From positions 1 through 64,000 of the forward strand of contig NZ_JADFAJ010000016.1 in assembly GCF_015665295.1 (NCBI RefSeq): a DNA stretch of 64,000 nt, read 5' to 3'. Of the stretch, positions 37,022 through 45,618 are shown in pieces. Numbering within the stretch: the stretch's first letter is position 1; each line of letters starts with the position of its first letter. Source of the stretch: Maricaulis sp. (GTDB lineage: Bacteria > Pseudomonadota > Alphaproteobacteria > Caulobacterales > Maricaulaceae). Both the position numbers and the translations under genes were made by a program. The notes beneath the pieces were generated by a model, which was given only the letters and a program-made list of their open reading frames with translations, was not told where the DNA came from and searched no databases.

Positions 37022-37636
37022 ATGGCGCACGACAAGCACGACATCAAAAGCTTCGACCTGTCCGACTCACCGGGCCACCTGCTTCATCGGTCCCAGCAAT
37101 TCGCCGCCGAACGCTTCACCAAGGCGATGGCCGGAGCCAAGCTGACTCAGCGACAATTCGCCGTTCTGCACGCGACCGCGCAGGAAGAAGGCCTGACCCA
37201 GACCCAGCTCGTCAAATCGACCGGGATAGACCGGTCCACGCTCGCCGAACTGGTTGCCCGCATGGTCAAGAACGGCCTGCTGGAACGCGAGAAACTGGCT
37301 GACGACGCGCGCGCCAATGCGGTCAAGCTGACCGATAGCGGGCGCGCCTTGCTGGATGTTGCGACGCTGGGAGCGATGGAGGCCGACAAGACCATCCTGT
37401 CTGCCCTACCCAAGAACAAGCGCGCCAGCTTCATCGAAACCCTGCGCCGGATCGCGGAGACGCTGGAGAAGGGCGAGGAAGCGGCAAAACAGGCCAAGCT
37501 GAAAGCCAAGGAAAAGAAGAGAAAGGCGAAAAAGAAGGCCAAGGACAAGGCCAAGGACAAGGCCAAGAAGGCCGAGAAAAAGGGCAAGAAGACCAAGCCG
37601 CACCCCGCCGGAGCCCCCGACACGGTCAACGCCTAG
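37022..37636 (+). CDS. MarR-family regulator with lysine-rich tail
   Basis: A 204-residue protein. Residues 20-145 form a winged helix-turn-helix of MarR type: LTQRQFAVLHATAQEEGLTQTQLVKSTGIDRSTLAELVARMVKNGLLERE, followed by the wing and dimer helices. From 156 to 192, 21 of 37 residues are Lys, with KAKDKAKDKAKKAEKK resembling histone-H1 or AlgP-like tails; the DNA is a 12-base repeat at 37535-37564. The tail may give non-specific DNA affinity. It overlaps ccmG convergently by four bases. Ligand and targets are unknown. Confidence 0.9.
   Translation: MAHDKHDIKSFDLSDSPGHLLHRSQQFAAERFTKAMAGAKLTQRQFAVLHATAQEEGLTQTQLVKSTGIDRSTLAELVARMVKNGLLEREKLADDARANAVKLTDSGRALLDVATLGAMEADKTILSALPKNKRASFIETLRRIAETLEKGEEAAKQAKLKAKEKKRKAKKKAKDKAKDKAKKAEKKGKKTKPHPAGAPDTVNA
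37535..37564 (+). repeat. 12-bp tandem repeat coding Lys-rich tail
   Basis: AAGGCCAAGGAC occurs at 37535-37546 and 37547-37558, with a half copy after it. It encodes the KAKD repeats in the MarR tail. Confidence 0.75.
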
Positions 37637-38142
37637 TCGCTCAAGGCGCGATCGATGGCCGGATAAATGGTCTGGCGCAGCGCATCGGCGGTCAACGGGC
37701 CCGGCCAGCGGGCCAGAACTCGCCCGTCCATCACGACCAGCGTCTCCGGTGCACCGCTGATCCCCAGCGCCATGACGGAAAGATTGTCGCGATCCTGCAT
37801 CACCGCCACGAACGGGTTGCCCAGATCGTCAAGGAAGCGATTGGCATCCTCCGGACTGTCGCGCCAGTTCAGACCATAGATCGCAATACCTTCGCTGCGC
37901 AGCGCCATCAGGACCGGGTGTTCGGCATGACAGGGTGCGCACCAGCTGCCCCAGACATTGAGCAGCCAGGGGCCTTCAATGCTTTCAGGCGCGAAGGCCG
38001 GGCGACCGTCCAGTTCTGACATTTCGAGACGCGGCAAGGGTGCTGGCGGCGGGACCTGGTCAGCGATCAGAAACCGCCATCCAATCAAGCCAACCAATCC
38101 GATAACGGCGAGCCAGGCGGCAATCCGGACAGCCCGGATCAC
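37633..38142 (-). CDS. ccmG: Thiol:disulfide oxidoreductase CcmG/DsbE
   Basis: A 169-residue protein with a N-terminal membrane anchor (residues 6-24) and a periplasmic thioredoxin domain. The active site is WCAPC (C68, C71), and the family cis-Pro loop is GISGAPETLVVMDG. It reduces apocytochrome c thiols before heme attachment. It begins at a GTG that overlaps the TGA of ccmD (GTGA at 38139-38142). Gene order is ccmA-ccmB-methyltransferase-ccmC-ccmD-ccmG. Confidence 0.93.
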   Translation of the reverse strand: MIRAVRIAAWLAVIGLVGLIGWRFLIADQVPPPAPLPRLEMSELDGRPAFAPESIEGPWLLNVWGSWCAPCHAEHPVLMALRSEGIAIYGLNWRDSPEDANRFLDDLGNPFVAVMQDRDNLSVMALGISGAPETLVVMDGRVLARWPGPLTADALRQTIYPAIDRALSD

Positions 38143-38294
38143 GCCTCGTCCTCCTCGATCCGGCGTAGGGCTTCGCGCGCGGCACGGCGCTCGAGCAGGG
38201 CGTGGATCACCAGTCCGCCGATCGCCAGTACCGAGATACCCCAGGTCGGCCAGACAAAGCCCGCATAGCCGCCCATTGCGAGGAAATCACTCAT
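38139..38294 (-). CDS. ccmD: Heme exporter protein CcmD
   Basis: A 51-residue small membrane protein with one helix (about 10-32) and an Arg-rich tail, the usual form of CcmD, which stabilises release of holo-CcmE from CcmABC. FLAMGGYAGFVWPTWGIS matches the family start. It overlaps ccmC upstream (ATGA, 38291-38294) and ccmG downstream (GTGA). Confidence 0.85.
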   Translation of the reverse strand: MSDFLAMGGYAGFVWPTWGISVLAIGGLVIHALLERRAAREALRRIEEDEA

Positions 38295-39040
38295 GACACA
38301 GCCTCCTCGCGCTGCCGCGCCAACTGGTCCCGCTGACGCTGCAGCGCGCGGGCACGGCGGCGCAGGGCCTGGCTGCGAAGACGGTAGAGCACCAGCCATC
38401 CGGCAAGGAAGGTATAGGCGAGCGCCATGATCGCCAGTGGCCAGAGCTGGCTGGAATGAATGGTCGGCCCATCCAGCCGGATGACCGATGCGGGCTGGTG
38501 CAGGCTCGACCACCAGTCGACCGAGAATTTGACGATGACCAGATTGATGATGCCCGCCATGGCCAGGATGGCACCGGTCCGGGCGGCTTGCTGGGAATCC
38601 TCAAGCGCGGCTCGCAGGGCCATATAGCCCAGATAGACCAGCAACAGGACGAGCACGGAGGTCATCCGCGCATCCCATTCCCACCACGTCCCCCACATCG
38701 GCTTGCCCCAGAGCGAGCCGGTGAACAGGGCGAGCATGGTGAAAACCGCTCCGATCGGCGCGATCACCTCCGCCGCCGTATCGGCCAGGGCGTGACGCCA
38801 GACGAAATAGACAAAGCTCGCCACCGCCAGCGCCACATAAAGCGCCATCGCCATATAGGCGGCCGGCACATGCACATACATGATCCGGATCGTCTCGCCC
38901 TGCTGGTAGTCCGGCGGCGAGTTGAACAGGGCCAGCCACACACCGACGCCCAGCAGCACAAGCGCCAGCCCGCCAAAGATCGGGATCAGGACGCGGGCGA
39001 GCTGGTCAAAGCGCTGAGGGTTGGAGAAATAGGACAGCAT
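38291..39040 (-). CDS. ccmC: Heme exporter protein CcmC
   Basis: A 249-residue membrane protein with six helices that passes heme to CcmE. The tryptophan-rich heme-handling loop is GSLWGKPMWGTWWEWDARMTSVL, and conserved His residues lie in RIMYVHVPAAYMAM and VDWWSSLHQPASV. The start at 39040 gives MLSYFSNPQRFD, standard for the family. It is coupled to ccmD by ATGA. Confidence 0.96.
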   Translation of the reverse strand: MLSYFSNPQRFDQLARVLIPIFGGLALVLLGVGVWLALFNSPPDYQQGETIRIMYVHVPAAYMAMALYVALAVASFVYFVWRHALADTAAEVIAPIGAVFTMLALFTGSLWGKPMWGTWWEWDARMTSVLVLLLVYLGYMALRAALEDSQQAARTGAILAMAGIINLVIVKFSVDWWSSLHQPASVIRLDGPTIHSSQLWPLAIMALAYTFLAGWLVLYRLRSQALRRRARALQRQRDQLARQREEAVS

Positions 39041-39147
39041 GCTTGGCTGATTACTTCGCGACTGACAAACCGGCAAGTGCGGCAAAAAATACAGCTCTGG
39101 CCGAACACGCGCAGGTTCGAGGCCAGAGCGGCGGGAAGCGCCGCCTG

Positions 39148-39999
39148 TCAGTGGGTCGCGCGCCTTTCAAGAGTGATCGCATCCTGGAAATTGCCCACTG
39201 CTTCAGTGCGAGACCAAAAGCCGCGTACCGGCGGCGCTGCCCAGACCAGACCCGCCGCTTCGATCCATTCGTCAAACAATGCCTTCTCGAAGCCGATCGC
39301 ACGCTCCGGGTGACGAATATCGGCCGCCCAGACCCCGGCTGAAAACGCCTCCATCGGTAACTTGCGGTCGGGCCGGGTCAAATCAGGCAACTGATCATTC
39401 TCGATGAGGAAACCTGTCAGAAACAGGCGGCCGCCCGGACGCAGGACCCGACCGGTCTCAGCGAGATAGTGCGTAGCATCAAGCGGCAGCAAATGGCTGA
39501 AGAGTGAAATCGCCAGCGCCGCGTCGATTGAGCCATCCTCGGCCGGGAAACGGTACTGGTGGGCATTCATGCCACTGGCACCATATTCTGCGCTTTTGAC
39601 GTCCGACCGAAAAAAATCGACACAGCCTCGGCTTTTCACATGCTTGCGGGCAAAACCCAACGCGCTGTCTGAAAGGTCGAAACCCGTGTAGCGGCCCGAT
39701 TCATCCAAGGCCTCTGCAATGGGGAAACTCAGCCGTCCTGCTCCGCAGCCCAGATCAAGGACATGGTCCGACGGCCTGAAATTCACCGCCTGTGAGAAAA
39801 GCGAGAAAAAATGTCGACCGGTGGCGTGGAAATCGCCGCCGCCGACATTGTGCAAGACGCGCCACGGCTGCGGCTTGGCCGATTTGCGGCGCCCCTCGAT
39901 GAGATCCTTCACATCGCTCGACAGATTCCAGACGAAATTCACCAGCCTGCGAGGCATCCAGGCGTGAACCAGCTTTTTGAGAGCTATCACAACACCCAT
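39148..39999 (-). CDS. Class I SAM-dependent methyltransferase
   Basis: A 283-residue protein. The SAM motif is HVLDLGCGAGRLSFPIAEAL, and the acidic ribose-binding strand is YTGFDLSDSALGFARKHV. VLRPGGRLFLTGFLI is the post-II loop. It lies between ccmB and ccmC, which are normally adjacent, and uses noticeably more A/T than its neighbours, so it may have been inserted. The substrate is unknown. Confidence 0.85.
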   Translation of the reverse strand: MGVVIALKKLVHAWMPRRLVNFVWNLSSDVKDLIEGRRKSAKPQPWRVLHNVGGGDFHATGRHFFSLFSQAVNFRPSDHVLDLGCGAGRLSFPIAEALDESGRYTGFDLSDSALGFARKHVKSRGCVDFFRSDVKSAEYGASGMNAHQYRFPAEDGSIDAALAISLFSHLLPLDATHYLAETGRVLRPGGRLFLTGFLIENDQLPDLTRPDRKLPMEAFSAGVWAADIRHPERAIGFEKALFDEWIEAAGLVWAAPPVRGFWSRTEAVGNFQDAITLERRATH

Positions 40000-40047
40000 C
40001 GCCTTAATCCCCTTCGACCGAGGCGCGCAGTATCATGAACAATTTTG

Positions 40048-40716
40048 CTAGCCAAGCCGACTTCGGATCGCTCCGGCAATCCCGAAGGGCGTCAGCGCCG
40101 TCGTGCCCAGCGAAACAGCCAGGGTCAGCAGGAGGTTCGCCACGGCCCTCTCGTCGCCCTCGAAGGCAGAACGCCCGGCGCCAGCTGCGAAAATCAGCAC
40201 CGGCACCATCATCGGCGTGGCGATCAAGGCGATCAGCAAACCGCTCCGGCGGATCCCGGCAGCCAGCGCTCCGGCAAATCCGGCAATCAAAGACAGCGCC
40301 GGGATGGCGGCGAGCAGGGCAAGAGCGCCCACCAATGCTGTCTCGACCGGGACGCCATACATCAAGGCGCCCAGCAGGCCGATGACCGGCAAGGGCCACA
40401 GTGTCGCGACCGCTTGTCCCATGACCTTTGCCAGGACCAGCCAGGCCGGTGTGGCACCGCTGAGCAGGTAGAGCTCAGCCGTCCCGTCAGCATGATCATC
40501 GCCGAACAGCCGGTCTGCTGATTGCAGGACCGAGAGCAGCGCCGCAAACCCCATGATCCCGGGACCGATCGCCATGAGCAGGTCGGGCGCCGGACCGATG
40601 GCAAGCGGGGCGAGCGTAATCGCGGCGAGGAAAAAGGCGGCCGGTCCGGCCGCGCCGCCACCGCCCGCCCAGGCCAGTCGCGCTTCCCGCGCAAAGACCG
40701 CGCCCAGCGCATTCAT
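40048..40716 (-). CDS. ccmB: Heme exporter protein CcmB
   Basis: A 222-residue membrane protein with six helices and the family segment ADRLFGDDHADGTAELYLLSGATPAWLVLAKVMGQ. It is the permease partner of CcmA. Its ATG overlaps the ccmA TGA at 40713-40716. The next gene downstream is the methyltransferase, 48 bases away, rather than ccmC. Confidence 0.95.
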   Translation of the reverse strand: MNALGAVFAREARLAWAGGGGAAGPAAFFLAAITLAPLAIGPAPDLLMAIGPGIMGFAALLSVLQSADRLFGDDHADGTAELYLLSGATPAWLVLAKVMGQAVATLWPLPVIGLLGALMYGVPVETALVGALALLAAIPALSLIAGFAGALAAGIRRSGLLIALIATPMMVPVLIFAAGAGRSAFEGDERAVANLLLTLAVSLGTTALTPFGIAGAIRSRLG

Positions 40717-41366
40717 CGGTGCGTCCCCAGATCGATCCGGCGGGCATCCGGCCAGTCGAGAATCTGGTGGGTCGCCGCAATGACACTGCCGCCGCGCGAC
40801 CGATGCCAGGCGACCAGGTCAGCAAGGCGGGCTCGCCCGCCACCATCGAGCGGACCGGCCGGTTCGTCGAGCAGCCAGATCGGGCGATTGGCGAGGGCCA
40901 CACGCACCAGGGCAGTCCGGCGTTGCTGGCCGCGCGACAATCGCCCGGCGGGCCGGTCGATCACGCTCTCGATTGCCAGTGCCCGCATCAGGGGCAGGAT
41001 CGCCTTTCGCGGTTGCCCCGCCATGGCCGCCCAGAAGCGAAGCGCCTGGCGAGGGCTTTCCCCGGGCTTGAGCCCGTCGGCATGACCCAGCCAGGCCAGG
41101 CGTTCGGCCGCTGCGATGGTGGGTGGATGCTCGCCAATACGGATAGTTCCGGCCTCTGGCCGGATGAAGCCGGCGATGGCCCGCAGCAGGCTGGTCTTGC
41201 CGGTGCCGTTCGGCCCGCTCATCAACACAGCCTCGCCCGGCGCGAGATCAAGGTTGAAATCGCGCACCAGGGTGAGCTCGCCGCGCGCCAGTGACAGGCC
41301 GGAAACACAAAGCGTTTCCGGGCAAAGCGCGGGCATGTCGGGGAAAATCTGGGTCTGGCTCGACAT
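40713..41366 (-). CDS. ccmA: Heme exporter ATPase CcmA
   Basis: A 217-residue ABC ATPase with Walker A GPNGTGKTSLLR, the ABC signature LSRGQQRRTALVRVALANRP and Walker B in IWLLDEPAGPLD. It powers heme or CcmE-related steps of cytochrome c maturation with CcmB. The likely start is the ATG at 41366 (MSSQTQIFPDM); 41336 or 41396 are possible. It starts divergent from acnA. Confidence 0.95.
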   Translation of the reverse strand: MSSQTQIFPDMPALCPETLCVSGLSLARGELTLVRDFNLDLAPGEAVLMSGPNGTGKTSLLRAIAGFIRPEAGTIRIGEHPPTIAAAERLAWLGHADGLKPGESPRQALRFWAAMAGQPRKAILPLMRALAIESVIDRPAGRLSRGQQRRTALVRVALANRPIWLLDEPAGPLDGGGRARLADLVAWHRSRGGSVIAATHQILDWPDARRIDLGTHR

Positions 41367-41527
41367 GGTTCTGCATGTCGCCTGAGAGCACCCCATCCGT
41401 CAACGCACGGAACGCCGCATTGCAGCAGACCGAATGTCCGGCTAAAACCCGCCAAAACATGTGGCCGTAAACTGCGGCCCGCCTCCCCACCGGGTATTTT
41501 ACCCCTGACCCCATGAGGACGACGCAT

Positions 41528-44203
41528 ATGGCCTCTCTCGACAGTTTTTCCTGTAAACGCACCCTCACCGCCGCTGGTGAGACCTATGCCTATTATGACC
41601 TGAAGGTCGCCGAGGCGAACGGGCTGGCCGGGGTTTCCCGCCTGCCGGGCTCGCTGAAAGTGCTTCTGGAAAACCTGCTGCGCTTTGAAGACGGCAAGAC
41701 CGTCACCAAGGCCGATATCGAGGCGATGGCCGAATGGCTGACGACCCGCAAGTCGACCCATGAGATCGCCTACCGCCCGGCCCGCGTGGTCATGCAGGAC
41801 TTCACCGGTGTGCCGGCCGTGGTCGATCTCGCCGCCATGCGCGATGCCGCGACCAAGCTTGGCGCCGACCCGGACCGTATCAACCCGCAAGTCCCGGTCG
41901 ACCTCGTGATCGACCACTCGGTCATGGTCGACAATTTTGGCCAGGCCGACAGCTTCGCCAAGAATGTCGAGCGCGAGTACGAGCGCAATGGCGAGCGTTA
42001 CAAATTCCTGAAATGGGGCGCCAAGGCGTTTGACAATTTCCGCGTTGTCCCGCCGGGCACGGGCATTATCCACCAGGTCAATCTGGAAAACCTCGCCCAG
42101 GCCGTCTGGACCAAGGAAGAAAACGGCGAGACTATCGCCTATCCTGACACCTGCGTCGGCACCGACAGCCACACCACCATGATCAACGGCCTCGCCGTTC
42201 TCGGCTGGGGTGTCGGCGGCATCGAGGCAGAGGCGGCCATGCTCGGCCAGCCGGTCTCCATGCTGATCCCGGAAGTCATCGGCTTTGAACTGACCGGCAA
42301 GCTGCCGGAAGGCGCCACCGCAACTGACCTGGTTTTGAAGGTCGTCGAGATGCTCCGCAAGAAGGGCGTGGTCGGCAAGTTCGTGGAATTCTACGGCACC
42401 GGCCTTGACCATCTGTCGCTGGAAGACGAGGCCACCATCGCCAACATGGCCCCGGAATACGGTGCGACCTGCGGCTTCTTCCCGGTCGACAACGAGACGC
42501 TGGCCTACCTCACGGCGACCGGCCGTGACGACAAGCGCGTCGCCCTGGTCGAGGCCTATTCAAAGGCCCAGGGCATGTTCCGTCCGGAATACGATGCCGA
42601 CCCGGTCTTCACCGACACGCTGCACCTTGATATGTCGACGGTCGTCCCGGCGGTCTCCGGCCCCAAGCGACCGCAGGACTGGATCGAGCTTTCCAACGCC
42701 GCCGCCGGCTTTGCCCGCATCATGGAAAGCGAGTACGGCAAGGGTGACGAGCTGGACAAATCCGCTCCGGTGGAGGGCGAAGATTACGCCTTCACCAATG
42801 GTAATGTTGCGATCGCCGCCATCACCTCGTGCACCAACACGTCAAACCCGTCCGTCATGCTCGGCGCCGGCCTGCTGGCCCGCAATGCCGTGGCCAAGGG
42901 CCTGAAGACCAAGCCCTGGGTGAAGACCTCGCTGGCTCCGGGTTCGCAGGTCGTGACCGACTATCTGCTGCGCGCCGGCCTCAATGACGATCTCGACGCA
43001 CTCGGCTTCGACCTCGTCGGCTATGGCTGCACGACCTGTATCGGCAATTCCGGCCCGCTGCCGCCGGCGATCTCCAAGACGATCAACGAGAATGATCTCG
43101 TCGCGACCTCCGTCCTGTCGGGCAACCGCAATTTCGAAGGCCGGATCTCGCCGGATGTGCGCGCCAACTACCTGGCCTCGCCGCCGCTGGTCGTCGCCTA
43201 TGCGCTGGCCGGTTCGATGAAGGTCAATCTGGTCACCGACCCGCTGGGTCAGGACCAGGACGGCAATGACGTCTACCTCAAGGACATCTGGCCGAGCTCC
43301 GCCGAAATCGCCGAAGTGGTTCGCACCTCGGTGACCCCGGACATGTTCGCCAAGCGCTATGCCGACGTCTTCAAGGGCGATGATGCCTGGGGCGGTATCG
43401 AGGTTTCCGGTGGCCTGACCTATGCCTGGGATCACACCTCGACCTATGTGCAGAACCCGCCCTATTTCGAAGGCATGACGATGGATCCGGAAAGTCCGGG
43501 CGATGTCATCAACGCAAAGATCATGGGCCTGTTCGGCGACTCGATCACGACCGACCACATCTCGCCGGCCGGTTCCATCAAGGCCGACAGCCCGGCCGGT
43601 CGCTATCTGCAGGAACGTCAGGTGCCGGTTCTCGAGTTCAATTCCTACGGCTCGCGCCGCGGCAATCACGAAGTGATGATGCGCGGCACGTTCGCCAATA
43701 TCCGCATCAAGAACAAGATGCTGGATGGCGTCGAGGGCGGCTATACCCTGAAGGACGGCAAGCAGGTCGACATTTTTGACGCCTGCATGGCCCACCAGGC
43801 CGAAGGCACGCCGCTGGTCGTGTTCGGCGGCAAGGAATACGGCACAGGCTCGTCGCGCGACTGGGCTGCCAAGGGTACCCGTCTGCTGGGCGTCAAGGCC
43901 GTGATCGCAGAGAGCTTCGAGCGTATCCACCGCTCCAACCTGATCGGCATGGGCGTGCTGCCCCTGCAGTTCGAGGATGGCGGCAGCTGGGAAGCCCTGG
44001 GCATGACCGGCAACGAGACGGTAACGATCGAGGGCATTGAAAGCCTTGAGCCGCGCGCCGCGATGACGGTCGAGATCACCTTCCCAGACGGCACGGTGAA
44101 GACCGCTCCGGCCCGCGCCCGGATCGATACCGAGAACGAGCTGGAATACTTCCGCCACGGCGGCATCCTGCACTACGTGCTGCGCAATCTCGCAGCCTCC
44201 TAG
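41528..44203 (+). CDS. acnA: Aconitate hydratase AcnA
   Basis: An 891-residue TCA-cycle enzyme that interconverts citrate and isocitrate. Iron-sulfur ligands are C435 (SCTNTSNP), C501 and C504 ([11 protein letters not shown]), the same numbering as in E. coli AcnA. The C-terminal swivel domain is clear ([27 protein letters not shown]). Codon use is highly biased, suggesting high expression. The start at 41528 gives [13 protein letters not shown]; two upstream codons are possible. It is divergent from ccmA and followed by a hairpin. Confidence 0.98.
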   Translation: MASLDSFSCKRTLTAAGETYAYYDLKVAEANGLAGVSRLPGSLKVLLENLLRFEDGKTVTKADIEAMAEWLTTRKSTHEIAYRPARVVMQDFTGVPAVVDLAAMRDAATKLGADPDRINPQVPVDLVIDHSVMVDNFGQADSFAKNVEREYERNGERYKFLKWGAKAFDNFRVVPPGTGIIHQVNLENLAQAVWTKEENGETIAYPDTCVGTDSHTTMINGLAVLGWGVGGIEAEAAMLGQPVSMLIPEVIGFELTGKLPEGATATDLVLKVVEMLRKKGVVGKFVEFYGTGLDHLSLEDEATIANMAPEYGATCGFFPVDNETLAYLTATGRDDKRVALVEAYSKAQGMFRPEYDADPVFTDTLHLDMSTVVPAVSGPKRPQDWIELSNAAAGFARIMESEYGKGDELDKSAPVEGEDYAFTNGNVAIAAITSCTNTSNPSVMLGAGLLARNAVAKGLKTKPWVKTSLAPGSQVVTDYLLRAGLNDDLDALGFDLVGYGCTTCIGNSGPLPPAISKTINENDLVATSVLSGNRNFEGRISPDVRANYLASPPLVVAYALAGSMKVNLVTDPLGQDQDGNDVYLKDIWPSSAEIAEVVRTSVTPDMFAKRYADVFKGDDAWGGIEVSGGLTYAWDHTSTYVQNPPYFEGMTMDPESPGDVINAKIMGLFGDSITTDHISPAGSIKADSPAGRYLQERQVPVLEFNSYGSRRGNHEVMMRGTFANIRIKNKMLDGVEGGYTLKDGKQVDIFDACMAHQAEGTPLVVFGGKEYGTGSSRDWAAKGTRLLGVKAVIAESFERIHRSNLIGMGVLPLQFEDGGSWEALGMTGNETVTIEGIESLEPRAAMTVEITFPDGTVKTAPARARIDTENELEYFRHGGILHYVLRNLAAS

Positions 44204-44225
44204 TCAGGCCGGCCAAAGACGAGCT

Positions 44226-44267
44226 CCCGCCCGCGTCACGCCCATTTGATTGGATGATGCGGGCGGG
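44226..44267 (+). terminator. Hairpin after acnA
   Basis: A 13-bp stem with one G.U pair (left 44226-44238, right 44255-44267, loop 16 bases) lies 22 bases after the acnA stop and 18 bases before the next gene's start. There is no good T-run, so it may be a weak terminator or a processing/attenuation structure. Confidence 0.5.
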
Positions 44268-44285
44268 CATGCTTATCTAGACGCC

Positions 44286-45032
44286 ATGAAATGGCTTCCC
44301 GTCCTTCTCGCGGCCGCGTTCGGCTTGCCTGCCCTGGCCGATCAGGGCTGGGCCCAGGACGACGCTCCGCCTGAGGAACGCCCCGTGCTGGTCGAACTTT
44401 TCACCAGCCAGGGCTGCGGCCTGTGCCCGGAAGCCAACCGCTATCTGGGCGAACTCGATCAGCGTGAGCATGTCTTCGTCCTCGCCTACGCGGTGTCCTA
44501 CTGGGACATGTATGGCTGGACAGACACCTATGCCCGCCCTGAATACGTCCAGCGCCAGCGCACCTACCTGCCCCGGCTCGACGTGCCACGCCTCTACACA
44601 CCGCATTTTGTCGTCGATGGCGTTACGGACGCGCCCGGCTGGGAACAGGATGCCGTGGGCGATGCGGTGAGCGACCGCTTGACGGCGATGCCGGACAGCC
44701 CGGTCATCCGGATTTCAGACGGACCTTTCGGGTCCTTCCGCATCTCGCTCGACGGTGAGGCACCGGAAGAGGATCTCGATGTCTGGCTGGTCGCCTATTC
44801 GCCGGGCTGGGCCTCGGTCACGGTGGGTGCCGGCGAAAACGAAGGCCTCGACATGCTCCACTATAACATGGTCAAGAGTCTCACATATCTCGGCAATTGG
44901 GCGGGCGGACCGGCCAGCTTCACCGGCGAGAGCTTTCGCCGGTATGGCACGGTCGCCATCGTCCAAGGCGCCAATGGCGGGCCGATCTACGGCTATGCCC
45001 GGGTTGCTCCCAGCGAGGTTGCGGGTCGCTAG
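44286..45032 (+). CDS. DUF1223 thioredoxin-like secreted protein
   Basis: A 248-residue protein with signal peptide 1-24 and a DUF1223 domain. The motif VELFTSQGCGLCPEAN contains a CxxC pair (C-G-L-C), the position of a thioredoxin active site, and is followed by WTDTYARPEYVQRQRTYL and YTPHFVVDGV. DUF1223 function is unknown; location and CxxC suggest a periplasmic redox role, fitting neighbouring redox genes. It ends overlapping regA by four bases. Confidence 0.9.
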   Translation: MKWLPVLLAAAFGLPALADQGWAQDDAPPEERPVLVELFTSQGCGLCPEANRYLGELDQREHVFVLAYAVSYWDMYGWTDTYARPEYVQRQRTYLPRLDVPRLYTPHFVVDGVTDAPGWEQDAVGDAVSDRLTAMPDSPVIRISDGPFGSFRISLDGEAPEEDLDVWLVAYSPGWASVTVGAGENEGLDMLHYNMVKSLTYLGNWAGGPASFTGESFRRYGTVAIVQGANGGPIYGYARVAPSEVAGR

Positions 45033-45580
45033 CGCGGTGCGCGCTTGGCCAGGATGCGCTGCAATGTCCTGCGATGCATGTTCAGTCGCCGGGCGGTTTC
45101 AGAAACATTGTGATCACACAGTTCAAACACGCGCTGGATATGCTCCCAACGCACGCGATCGGCCGACATCGGGTTTTCCGGCGGTTCCGGCTTGTCTTCG
45201 GGATGAGCGAGCAGCGCCTTGATGATATCGTCGGCATCGGCTGGCTTGGACAGATAATCCACCGCCCCCGCCTTCACAGCCGCGACAGCCGTCGCGATAT
45301 TGCCATAACCGGTGAGCATCACGACGCGGCAATCGGCGCGTGAGGCGTGCAACGCCTTGACCACGTCCAGCCCGTCCCCGTCCTGCAGTCGCAGGTCCAG
45401 CACGGCAAAGGCCGGCGGATTGGATTTTGCGACTTCCCTGGCCTCGTCCACGGTGCCGACGGCAGACACGACGAAACCGCGGCCGGTCATGGCGCGTCCC
45501 AGCCGGGTCCGGAACGGGGCATCATCATCGAGGATAAGCAGCGACTTGTCCTCGGGAAGTTCGTATTCGATCTCGCTCAA
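45029..45580 (-). CDS. regA: Redox response regulator RegA/ActR
   Basis: A 183-residue response regulator. The receiver domain has acidic pocket residues LILDDDAP and phospho-acceptor D62 in VLDLRLQDGDGL, with K in YLSKPADADD. A Fis-type helix-turn-helix (CDHNVSETARRLNMHRRTLQRILAKRAPR) forms the C-terminus, nearly identical to the conserved RegA/PrrA/ActR motif. It activates respiration, carbon fixation or electron-sink genes under low oxygen. It lies 38 bases after regB on the minus strand. Confidence 0.96.
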   Translation of the reverse strand: MSEIEYELPEDKSLLILDDDAPFRTRLGRAMTGRGFVVSAVGTVDEAREVAKSNPPAFAVLDLRLQDGDGLDVVKALHASRADCRVVMLTGYGNIATAVAAVKAGAVDYLSKPADADDIIKALLAHPEDKPEPPENPMSADRVRWEHIQRVFELCDHNVSETARRLNMHRRTLQRILAKRAPR

Positions 45581-45618
45581 CTGTCTGTCCTCACGAATTC
45601 TTGGTCTTGTTCCAATTT

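Noticed and set aside
41492-41504. Small GGGTA-TTT-TACCC hairpin before acnA
   Set aside because: Five-bp stem is too weak to claim a regulatory role.
41222-42412. 396-codon open frame opposite the start of acnA and ccmA
   Set aside because: Overlaps two real genes and has no recognisable domain.
42842-44173. 443-codon open frame opposite acnA
   Set aside because: Antisense to a highly expressed, well-known gene with strong codon bias, which creates an open opposite frame.
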